Source: Clostridiales bacterium
GTDB lineage: Bacteria; Bacillota; Clostridia; Peptostreptococcales; Anaerovoracaceae
Direction: 5' to 3'
Assembly (NCBI GenBank): GCA_012515135.1
Contig: JAAYYX010000084.1
Location: 1 to 8,774, forward strand
DNA: 8,774 bases
In this document: positions 1 through 6,315 of the stretch, piece by piece
Layout of the letters: each line of letters starts with the position of its first letter
Numbering within the stretch: the stretch's first letter is position 1
The notes under the pieces: generated by a model
What the model was told of the DNA's origin: nothing
Seen by the model: only the letters and a program-made list of their open reading frames with translations
The model's database searches: none
Position numbers and translations under genes: made by a program

Positions 1-1268
1 ATCCTGGATATTTCTCCGCCGGAAGCTATCCGTGCCAGAGGTTTGAAGTCAGAGCCCTTGTTGGTCTTTATCAGGAATTCCACATCATCAATTCCGTTTT
101 CTGTATATCCCGGAAGGGGTCTTACAGCTATATTTATTTGTGCATCCTGAAAATTCAGATCAAGAAGTTCTTTGTTGATTTTTTCTTCAAGGGTCCTGGC
201 CGCAGCTTTGCGAAGACCGGTCAGCCTTCTTGTTTCATCCTTCAGCATATCTTCGATCCTGCTTTTTTCCAGATTAAGAGCAGCGGTGTCCGTGTCAAGA
301 TTCTCTATCATTGAAAGGGTTTTTTCCAGCTTTGATGCACGATCCAGTATTTGCTCCACATCATCTCCGTATTTTCTTTTCATAGTTTCGATAAGAGCAA
401 GACGGGCAGAAAGTTCATCCATGTCGGAAGAAGAAAATATGATCTTCTCTTTTGCCTGACGGAGCCTGGTGCATATATCTTCAAGACGATAATATATATC
501 ATGAAAATCATTTTCAAGTTCAGATGCATCTTTGGAGTGGGGTGCGATCTCATTTAATACCCTTTGTATGGCACCAATGCTCTCCAAGGGGGAATTTTCA
601 TCTTCACGGGCAAGCATATATGCCTTATCCATGTTGTTGCTTATGGTTTCCATATACTTGAGTACTTCAAGCTGTTCAACTATTTTTGCTTCTTCGCCGG
701 GCACAAGGGCGGCTTTTTTTATTTCCTTAAGCTCAAATTCCATATAGTCTTTTTTGCGCATTTCTTCCCTTGCCGAAGAGTCCATTTCAGCAAGTCTTTT
801 TGATACTTCACTGAAATCATCATAAAGTTCGGACACTCTTTTTTTTGTTGAGATGATGGATTCCTTCTCATATGAGTCGATAAGTGTTATATGATTTTTG
901 GGTTCAAGAAGAGACTGGTGTGCATACTGTCCATGCACATCTGTTATCTTTTGGCAGTATTGGTTCAGCTGAGCCAGAGATACGATTTCTCCGTCGATCC
1001 TGCACAGGCTTTTGCCTTCGGCATAAAGCTCCCTGGTGACCACCGTTTCGGTATTTAGATGGGTGGCGACAAGCTGAACGACAGCCCTATCGCAGCCGGC
1101 CCTTATAAAAGTCCTGTCTGCTCTGCCGCCCAGGGCAACATTCATCGCTTCGATGACGATGGATTTCCCCGCTCCGGTCTCTCCGGTCATTATATTGAGA
1201 CCTTTATAGAAATCTATATCGATATCGCTTATTATTGCAAAATTTTTGATACTGAGATGTGTTATCAT
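1..1268 (-). CDS. recN: DNA repair protein RecN, 3' end beyond the window
   Basis: RecN is an SMC-like cytosolic ATPase that gathers and tethers DNA ends early in double-strand-break repair. The frame is open from ATG at 1268 to the window edge and gives 422 residues; only the C-terminal part (Walker B, D-loop) is missing. Seen in the sequence: an N-terminus MITHLSIKNFAIISD, Walker A GETGAGKS near residues 29-36, and the RecN-typical block DVHGQYAHQSLL in the N-terminal head. A long charged, helical coiled-coil region follows, and the ABC signature ASGGEISR ends at residue 422 on the window edge. An AGAGG ribosome binding site lies 7 bases before the start. It follows argR by 25 bases on the same strand and is probably co-transcribed with it, a common order in Bacillota. 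Identity is secure. Whether the gene is intact beyond the edge cannot be seen. Confidence 0.95.
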   Translation of the reverse strand, partial: MITHLSIKNFAIISDIDIDFYKGLNIMTGETGAGKSIVIEAMNVALGGRADRTFIRAGCDRAVVQLVATHLNTETVVTRELYAEGKSLCRIDGEIVSLAQLNQYCQKITDVHGQYAHQSLLEPKNHITLIDSYEKESIISTKKRVSELYDDFSEVSKRLAEMDSSAREEMRKKDYMEFELKEIKKAALVPGEEAKIVEQLEVLKYMETISNNMDKAYMLAREDENSPLESIGAIQRVLNEIAPHSKDASELENDFHDIYYRLEDICTRLRQAKEKIIFSSSDMDELSARLALIETMKRKYGDDVEQILDRASKLEKTLSMIENLDTDTAALNLEKSRIEDMLKDETRRLTGLRKAAARTLEEKINKELLDLNFQDAQINIAVRPLPGYTENGIDDVEFLIKTNKGSDFKPLARIASGGEISR

Positions 1269-1293
1269 GGATGACCTCTTTGTTGGAAAATTA

Positions 1294-1740
1294 TTATAAG
1301 AATTTGCGAAATTCTTTCAGGACTTCATCTGTGTGCCCGGGATCGTCTATTACTATCATAATAGTATTATCACCGGCAACGGACCCTACTATATGGGGAA
1401 GTGCCAGTGAATCTATTGCCTCTCCTGCAGCAGGTCCGCAGCCCGAAAGAGTTTTTACAACGATGATGTTTCCCGCTGAATCAAGAGATTTTATTGTCTC
1501 TTTGAATATTTTTACGAATCTGTCTGTGATGGGCCCGTCAAAACTGGCGCCGGCTGCATATTTATAATTGCCGCTGGCAGAAAGGGTCTTGATAAGCTGA
1601 AGTTCTTTTATATCACGGGACACAGTGGCCTGAGTCACATCATAGCCGGCATCCTTCAGGAGCTGACAGAGTTTTTCCTGGGTTTCTATTTCCTGAGTGT
1701 TTATCAACTCCAGGACTTTGTTTTGTCTCGAATATCTCAT
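1294..1740 (-). CDS. argR: Arginine repressor ArgR/AhrC
   Basis: ArgR is a hexameric transcription factor that binds L-arginine and represses arginine biosynthesis genes, and in Bacillota also activates catabolic ones. The product is 148 residues, a normal length. Residues 1-65 form the winged helix-turn-helix, with the recognition segment TQATVSRDIKEL at 36-47. The C-terminal oligomerisation and arginine-binding domain carries LPHIVGSVAGDNTIMIV at 114-130. The usual family motif there is GDD, so the second acidic residue is Asn125. The start at 1740 is chosen because an AAGGAG site sits 8 bases upstream and the protein then begins MRYSRQNK, as in relatives. A longer frame from 1776 adds 12 residues but has no ribosome binding site. 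It is first in the argR-recN unit and has its own promoter. Confidence 0.95.
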   Translation of the reverse strand: MRYSRQNKVLELINTQEIETQEKLCQLLKDAGYDVTQATVSRDIKELQLIKTLSASGNYKYAAGASFDGPITDRFVKIFKETIKSLDSAGNIIVVKTLSGCGPAAGEAIDSLALPHIVGSVAGDNTIMIVIDDPGHTDEVLKEFRKFL

Positions 1741-1748
1741 ATGACAAA

Positions 1749-1754
1749 CTCCTT
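1749..1754 (-). promoter_or_regulatory. Ribosome binding site that decides the argR start
   Basis: AAGGAG on the minus strand lies 8 bases upstream of the ATG at 1740. No comparable site precedes the alternative ATG at 1776, so the 148-residue form is preferred. Confidence 0.8.
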
Positions 1755-1787
1755 CCCGATAAAACAATTCTTGCATTATCTTTAATA

Positions 1788-1817
1788 ATTATACCATTTT
1801 CAAACTAAACATTTCAA
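1788..1817 (-). promoter_or_regulatory. SigA-type promoter for argR-recN
   Basis: Read on the minus strand, a TTGAAA -35 box (1812-1817) is separated by 18 bases from a perfect TATAAT -10 box (1788-1793), preceded by TGG. Transcription should begin near 1780, giving a leader of about 40 bases before argR. The placement is motif-based. Confidence 0.7.
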
Positions 1818-1826
1818 GAAGTATTA

Positions 1827-1855
1827 TAGACAAACATATGTTTGTATGCTATAAT
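1827..1855 (+). promoter_or_regulatory. SigA-type promoter of the ruvCAB-queA-tgt operon
   Basis: A TAGACA -35 box (1827-1832; five of six bases match TTGACA) lies exactly 17 bases upstream of a perfect TATAAT -10 box (1850-1855). The expected start near 1862 gives a leader of about 44 bases before ruvC. A palindrome fills most of the spacer, so a bound repressor would block RNA polymerase. Confidence 0.8.
1830..1845. promoter_or_regulatory. Perfect 16-bp palindrome, probable LexA (SOS) operator
   Basis: ACAAACATATGTTTGT is its own reverse complement. Its inner 14 bases match the Bacillus subtilis-type SOS box CGAACATATGTTCG at 12 positions, with only the G/C one base in from each end changed to A/T. 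It lies between the -35 and -10 boxes of the ruvC promoter, the position expected for a repressor site, and the genes it precedes are known SOS targets in several bacteria. LexA binding is inferred from motif and context, not shown. Confidence 0.65.
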
Positions 1856-1894
1856 TCAAGTTGTTGAAAATGCTGAAAAACCCCGAAAATCAAA

Positions 1895-1900
1895 AAGGAG
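1895..1900 (+). promoter_or_regulatory. Ribosome binding site that decides the ruvC start
   Basis: AAGGAG sits 5 bases before the ATG at 1906. This selects the 169-residue RuvC over a 15-codon longer frame beginning at 1861, whose start would fall at the predicted transcription start and have no leader. Confidence 0.85.
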
Positions 1901-1905
1901 CGCAT

Positions 1906-2415
1906 ATGAAAATACTGGGCATCGATCCCGGATACGCAATAATGGGCTATGGTATAGTAGAAATGAAGGGCAATCATTTCAGCGTTTGCTGCCATGGAGC
2001 CATAACTACCTGTGCCGGCACTGAAATGTCCCTGCGCCTTAAATATCTTTATGAATCACTTACAGAAATAATCAAAGAGCATAAGCCTGAAGAAGCTGCC
2101 ATCGAAGAACTGTTTTTTAACACTAATTCCAAGACTGCGATCATGGTGGGCCAGGCAAGGGGCGTGGCCATACTTGCATGTACAAATTCAGGTCTTGATA
2201 TAAGCGAATATACTCCGCTTCAAATCAAACAGGCCCTTACCGGACAGGGCAGAGCTGACAAAAAGCAGGTCCAGTTCATGGTAAAGAACATACTGGCACT
2301 TCCGGAAGTTCCAAGTCCCGATGATGTGGCCGATGCCTTGGCCGCAGCAGTCTGTCACGGACACTCCTTTGGAAGCAAAAAAAAGATGACTGATAACTGC
2401 CGGGGAGAAATATGA
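1906..2415 (+). CDS. ruvC: Crossover junction endodeoxyribonuclease RuvC
   Basis: RuvC is the dimeric, Mg-dependent nuclease with an RNase H fold that cuts Holliday junctions symmetrically after RuvAB branch migration. The product is 169 residues, a standard length. It starts MKILGIDPGYAIMGYG, placing the first catalytic aspartate at D7. The second acidic residue is E67 in AAIEELFF, followed by the conserved NTNSKTAIMVGQARG block. The last pair is D140 and D143 in PSPDDVADALAAAV. All four catalytic carboxylates are therefore present. It is first in the operon, directly behind a promoter with an SOS-like palindrome. Its TGA stop shares one base with the preferred ruvA start (TGATG), indicating translational coupling. 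Confidence 0.97.
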   Translation: MKILGIDPGYAIMGYGIVEMKGNHFSVCCHGAITTCAGTEMSLRLKYLYESLTEIIKEHKPEEAAIEELFFNTNSKTAIMVGQARGVAILACTNSGLDISEYTPLQIKQALTGQGRADKKQVQFMVKNILALPEVPSPDDVADALAAAVCHGHSFGSKKKMTDNCRGEI

Positions 2416-3008
2416 TGTTTCATTATATAAGAGGCATACTTGCCGCAAAATTTGAGGGAACAGTTGTTTTAGAAGCTCAGGGAATAGGATATGAAATATC
2501 CGTGCCGCTGAACAGCAGAGTTTTGGCTGCCGGAGAAGGAGAAGAGCTGACGGTTTTCACATACATGGCCGTTAAGGAAGATGATGTGGCCCTTTACGGA
2601 TTCGAAGATGAATGGTCACTGGATATTTTCAAAAAGCTTATTTCCGTCAGCGGCATAGGAGCAAAAGCCGGGCTGGCCGTCCTTTCGGCCATGCCTGCAG
2701 AAGAAATAAAAAAAGCCATTATATTCGAAGATGCTGACATGCTGACCAGAGCCCAGGGCATTGGGAAGAAGTCCGCCCAGAGGATAGTCCTGGAACTGAA
2801 GGACAAACTTGGAAGTCCCGGCGAAAACGGATATCCCCAGGGAACTGCAGCCGGCGGCATATTCGGCGATAACGAAAAAGAAGAAGCCTTGAACGCAATG
2901 ATAGCTCTTGGTTATTCCAGAAGCGAAGCCGCCAAAGCCATGGCGGGAATAAAAGAAAAAGATCTTACTGCGGAAGAGTACATAAGGATCGCCCTAAAAA
3001 AATTATAG
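2415..3008 (+). CDS. ruvA: Holliday junction branch migration protein RuvA
   Basis: RuvA tetramers hold the Holliday junction in an open square and load the RuvB motors. The product is 197 residues, a normal length. Domain I (about 1-63) is an OB fold beginning MFHYIRGILAAKFEG and contains the acidic pin E55-D56 that keeps strands apart. Domain II has two helix-hairpin-helix motifs, LISVSGIGAKAG (75-86) and TRAQGIGKKSAQRI (111-124). After a glycine-rich linker (about 133-150), domain III (about 153-197, EEALNAMIALGYSRSEAAKAM) should contact RuvB. The ATG at 2415 is preferred because the GGAG at 2404-2407 is then 7 bases away and the product begins as relatives do. An adjacent ATG at 2412 would add one methionine. 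ruvB follows after 31 bases. Confidence 0.96.
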   Translation: MFHYIRGILAAKFEGTVVLEAQGIGYEISVPLNSRVLAAGEGEELTVFTYMAVKEDDVALYGFEDEWSLDIFKKLISVSGIGAKAGLAVLSAMPAEEIKKAIIFEDADMLTRAQGIGKKSAQRIVLELKDKLGSPGENGYPQGTAAGGIFGDNEKEEALNAMIALGYSRSEAAKAMAGIKEKDLTAEEYIRIALKKL

Positions 3009-3039
3009 GCGCTCTTAATGATCTTGATAAAGGGACATT

Positions 3040-4104
3040 ATGGATAAAGAAGACAGGATAACGGCGGCCAAAGCCGGAGGAACAGAAGAAAAAAACGAAA
3101 GGGGATTAAGACCCCAGAACCTTCAGGAATATATCGGACAAAAAACTGTGACCGATAATCTTAAGGTTTTCATAGAAGCGGCACGAAAAAGAGGAGAACC
3201 TCTGGATCATGTGCTTTTTTACGGTCCGCCGGGGCTGGGCAAAACCACTCTTGCGGGAATAATAGCAAATGAGCTTGAGGTGGATATAAGGATAACATCC
3301 GGACCTGCCATCGAAAGAGCCGGAGATCTTGCTGCTATACTTACCAATCTAAACGAAAACGATGTCCTTTTTATAGATGAAATACAAAGACTTAACCGGT
3401 CTGTGGAAGAAGTGCTTTATTCCGCCATGGAGGATTTTGCTCTGGATATAATAATTGGCAAGGGTCCTTCCGCCAGATCCATAAGACTTGATCTGGCCCA
3501 CTTCACTCTTATAGGAGCCACCACAAGAGCCGGAAGTCTTTCAGCGCCCCTAAGGGACAGATTCGGAGTCGTATGCAAATTTGAAACATATTCAAAAAAC
3601 GAACTGAAGCAGATAGCCTGCCGTTCGTCTGAAGTATTAGGCCTTGAAGCAGATGAGAGCTCTCTTAACGAGATTTCCGGCAGATCCAGAGGCACACCCA
3701 GAGTGGTCAACAGACTTCTCAAAAGAGTGAGGGATTTTTCCCAGGTGGAAGGAACAGGTCACGTGGAGATAAACATAACAAAAAAGGCGCTTAAGGCCCT
3801 TGGAGTAGATGAAAGAGGCCTCGAAAATCTGGACAGAGAGATACTGAAACTCATAATCGAAAGATTTCACGGCGGACCCGTGGGGATAGATACCATAGCT
3901 GCCTCCATAGGAGAAGAAAGAATAACCATTGAAGATGTATATGAACCCTATCTGATACAGGCGGGATTCCTTTACCGTACCCAGAAGGGAAGAATGGTTT
4001 CGGAAGATGCTTACAGGCATCTGGGGCTTGACGTTCCCGAAAGCATCAAACCCCCGGAAGACATTTCTGAGGAAACAGAGAAACAGGAGCAGTTGGAATT
4101 ATGA
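3040..4104 (+). CDS. ruvB: Holliday junction branch migration ATPase RuvB
   Basis: RuvB is the hexameric AAA+ helicase that pumps DNA through the RuvA-bound junction. The product is 354 residues, slightly longer than usual because of an acidic C-terminal tail (about 338-354). Landmarks in order: Walker A GPPGLGKTT (62-70); Walker B VLFIDEIQRL (109-118); sensor 1 GATTRAG (159-165); arginine-finger region APLRDRFG (169-176); sensor 2 SRGTPRVVNRLLKRVRDF (216-233). The winged-helix DNA-binding domain follows, with GGPVGIDTIAASIGEE (278-293) and EDVYEPYLIQAGF (298-310). The family motif DEIHRL reads DEIQRL here (Q116); everything else is canonical. An AAAGGG site precedes the start. The stop codon region overlaps an in-frame upstream ATG of queA. 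Confidence 0.97.
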   Translation: MDKEDRITAAKAGGTEEKNERGLRPQNLQEYIGQKTVTDNLKVFIEAARKRGEPLDHVLFYGPPGLGKTTLAGIIANELEVDIRITSGPAIERAGDLAAILTNLNENDVLFIDEIQRLNRSVEEVLYSAMEDFALDIIIGKGPSARSIRLDLAHFTLIGATTRAGSLSAPLRDRFGVVCKFETYSKNELKQIACRSSEVLGLEADESSLNEISGRSRGTPRVVNRLLKRVRDFSQVEGTGHVEINITKKALKALGVDERGLENLDREILKLIIERFHGGPVGIDTIAASIGEERITIEDVYEPYLIQAGFLYRTQKGRMVSEDAYRHLGLDVPESIKPPEDISEETEKQEQLEL

Positions 4105-4108
4105 AGGA
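4104..4108 (+). promoter_or_regulatory. Ribosome binding site favouring the internal queA start
   Basis: AAGGA, formed by the codons just after the ATG at 4101, lies 7 bases before the ATG at 4116. The upstream ATG has only an AGGAG at 4085-4089, 11 bases away. Relatives start with M-x-x-SDFDY, which fits 4116. Confidence 0.55.
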
Positions 4109-4115
4109 TACCGGT

Positions 4116-5171
4116 ATGAGAGTAAGCGATTTTGATTACCGGCTTCCCGAAGAATTGATCGCTCAGCATCCCAAAGACAGAAGAGACGGATCCCGGCTCA
4201 TAATTGTCGACAGAGAAACAGGGAGAACGGAACACAGGCATTTTTATGATATATTGGACCAACTGAGTCCTTCGGATTGTCTTGTTTTGAACGACTCAAA
4301 AGTCATTCCCGCAAGACTTTTTGGAATAAAAGAAGGGACCGGTGCAAAAGTCGAATTCCTTCTTCTCAAAAGGATCGAAGGAGATGTCTTTGAAGTCATG
4401 GTGAAACCGGGCCGAAAACTAAAAACCGGAGATGTGGTCACTTTTTCCGGCCCCGATGATGATGCGGGATCGTTTAAGGCGGAGATAACAGGCTATGGCA
4501 GTGACGGCACAAGAAAAGCCCTTTTTTCCTATGAGGGGATATTCATGGAAAAGCTGGAAAAGCTGGGCAAAATGCCCCTCCCCCCATACATAAAAAGAGA
4601 TGCCGAAAATGAAGATAAAGAGAGATATCAGACCGTGTACTGCAAAAGAGAAGGTTCTGTGGCAGCACCTACTGCAGGCCTGCATTTTACCCGTGATCTT
4701 TTGAAAAAAGTTTCAGATAAAGGAGTCAAACTGGCATATCTGACCCTGCATGTGGGAATAGGCACGTTCAGACCCGTCAAGGAAGAGAAGGTGACCGATC
4801 ACCATATGCATTTTGAAGATTATCAAATAGATGAAGAAACGGCAGAGATAATAAACAGTACAATAGAATCAGGCGGACGCATCATATCTGTGGGGACCAC
4901 ATCTGTAAGGACCCTTGAAAGTGCCGCCCAAAAAACAGACGGTAAGTGGAAGATCAGAGCAGGAACAGGAAGCACTGACATATTCATATATCCCGGTTAT
5001 TCATTCAAGATCGTAGACTCTCTGATAACAAATTTTCACCTGCCCAGATCCACACTGCTGATGCTGGTTTCAGCCCTATATACCAGAGAGGATATGCTTG
5101 GGATATACAGAGAAGCAGTCGAAAAAGAATACAGATTTTTCAGCTATGGAGATGCCATGTTCATAAAATGA
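4116..5171 (+). CDS. queA: S-adenosylmethionine:tRNA ribosyltransferase-isomerase QueA
   Basis: QueA moves the ribosyl part of S-adenosylmethionine onto the preQ1 base already placed at position 34 of tRNAs with GUN anticodons, forming epoxyqueuosine. The product is 351 residues. Family blocks in order: MRVSDFDYRLPEELIAQHP (1-19), LVLNDSKVIPARL (57-69), LPPYIKR (155-161), GSVAAPTAGLHFT (180-192), TLHVGIGTFRPV (210-221), HHMHFE (229-234), VGTTSVRTLES (259-269), and IFIYPGYSFKIVDSLITNFHLPRSTLLMLV across 289-318. No key block is missing. An in-frame ATG at 4101, overlapping the ruvB stop as ATGA, would add five residues (MKDTG). I prefer 4116 on ribosome binding site and family grounds, but the choice is not certain. 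tgt, the preceding step in the same pathway, follows after 22 bases. Confidence 0.95.
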   Translation: MRVSDFDYRLPEELIAQHPKDRRDGSRLIIVDRETGRTEHRHFYDILDQLSPSDCLVLNDSKVIPARLFGIKEGTGAKVEFLLLKRIEGDVFEVMVKPGRKLKTGDVVTFSGPDDDAGSFKAEITGYGSDGTRKALFSYEGIFMEKLEKLGKMPLPPYIKRDAENEDKERYQTVYCKREGSVAAPTAGLHFTRDLLKKVSDKGVKLAYLTLHVGIGTFRPVKEEKVTDHHMHFEDYQIDEETAEIINSTIESGGRIISVGTTSVRTLESAAQKTDGKWKIRAGTGSTDIFIYPGYSFKIVDSLITNFHLPRSTLLMLVSALYTREDMLGIYREAVEKEYRFFSYGDAMFIK

Positions 5172-5193
5172 TATTTATCAGATAAGGAAGAAA

Positions 5194-6315
5194 ATGAAAG
5201 ACGCAGTAACATATAAACTCATAAAAAAAGACAAAAAAGCCAGAAGAGGAGTGCTTTCTACTCCCCACGGTGAAGTACAGACCCCGGTTTTCATGCCTGT
5301 GGGCACCGCCGGCACAGTCAAGGCCATGAGACCCGAGGAAGTAAAGGCACTGGGAGCTGAGATAATACTCTCCAACACTTATCATCTTTACCTAAGACCC
5401 GGGCATGAAGTCATAAAAGAAGCAGGCGGGCTGCATAGATTCATGAACTGGGACAGACCCATACTGACTGACAGCGGAGGATTCCAGGTCTTCAGCCTGG
5501 GAGATATGAGAAAGATAACAGAAGAAGGAGTGGAATTCCGTTCGCATATAGACGGGTCATATCACATGTTCAGCCCCGAAAAATCCATGGAAGTACAAAA
5601 TGCACTGGGCTCTGATATAATGATGGCTTTCGATGAGTGCGCCCCCTACCCTTGTGACATGGATCATGCGGAAAGAGCATCGAAAAGGACCACCGAATGG
5701 CTCATGCGCTGCAAAGAAGCTCATAAAAATACTGATAAACAATCCCTTTTCGGAATAATGCAGGGCGGAGTGTATCCGGATCTCCGCAAGAAAAGTGCAG
5801 AAGAGATCGTTGCCATGGATCTGCCGGGTTATGCAGTAGGCGGGCTTTCGGTGGGAGAACCCAAGGAACTAATGTGTGAAGTGCTTGATCACTGCGTGGA
5901 TCATCTTCCCGAAAACAAACCGAGATATCTTATGGGAGTGGGAACGCCGGACTATCTTTTTGAAGCCGTTGAAAGAGGCATAGATATGTGCGACTGCGTG
6001 CTTCCTACAAGAATAGCCAGGAACGGAACTGCACTTACTTCCGGTGGACAGATAAATATCAAAAACGCAAAATTTGAAAGAGATTTCACGCCCCTTGATG
6101 CCAAGTGTGACTGTTATACATGCAGTAACTACACCAGAGCATACTTAAGGCATCTTTATAAGAGTGATGAAATACTTTCATCGATGCTTCTTTCCAACCA
6201 TAATCTTCATTTTCTTGTAAATATAATGAAAAATATAAGAAGATCCATAGAAGAAGAAAGATTTTCGGAGTACAAAAATGAATTTTACAGAGAATATGGA
6301 TATATGCAGGCATAA
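5194..6315 (+). CDS. tgt: tRNA-guanine transglycosylase Tgt (queuine/preQ1 type)
   Basis: Bacterial Tgt swaps guanine-34 for preQ1 in tRNAs for Asp, Asn, His and Tyr, the step before QueA. The product is 373 residues, the usual size, with a TIM-barrel fold expected. Seen: the general acid/base D93 in LTDSGGFQVFSL (91-102); substrate-pocket residues in DIMMAFDECAPYP (141-153); VGGLSVGEP (215-223); the predicted nucleophile D267 in MCDCVLPTRIARNGT (265-279); and the zinc site C305, C307 and C310 in CDCYTC plus H336 in NHNLHF. An AAGGAAG site lies just upstream. The last 38 bases overlap the next gene, whose ribosome binding site lies inside tgt. Synteny with queA supports the preQ1-inserting bacterial enzyme rather than an archaeosine type. 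Confidence 0.97.
   Translation: MKDAVTYKLIKKDKKARRGVLSTPHGEVQTPVFMPVGTAGTVKAMRPEEVKALGAEIILSNTYHLYLRPGHEVIKEAGGLHRFMNWDRPILTDSGGFQVFSLGDMRKITEEGVEFRSHIDGSYHMFSPEKSMEVQNALGSDIMMAFDECAPYPCDMDHAERASKRTTEWLMRCKEAHKNTDKQSLFGIMQGGVYPDLRKKSAEEIVAMDLPGYAVGGLSVGEPKELMCEVLDHCVDHLPENKPRYLMGVGTPDYLFEAVERGIDMCDCVLPTRIARNGTALTSGGQINIKNAKFERDFTPLDAKCDCYTCSNYTRAYLRHLYKSDEILSSMLLSNHNLHFLVNIMKNIRRSIEEERFSEYKNEFYREYGYMQA

Noticed and set aside
172..803. Several plus-strand open frames of 68-95 codons opposite recN
   Set aside because: They are shadows of the minus-strand recN frame, which is continuous and carries clear RecN motifs.
1741..1776. Twelve-codon N-terminal extension of ArgR from an ATG at 1776
   Set aside because: There is no ribosome binding site, it would start at the predicted transcription start, and the extension covers the ribosome binding site used by the 1740 start.
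1741..1830. Possible ARG boxes upstream of argR
   Set aside because: AT-rich segments overlap the -10 region, but none forms a clear TGAAT-N5-ATTCA-type palindrome, so autoregulation by ArgR is not supported from sequence alone.
1861..1905. Fifteen-codon N-terminal extension of RuvC from an ATG-type frame at 1861
   Set aside because: It overlaps the predicted transcription start and contains the ribosome binding site for the canonical MKILGIDPG start.
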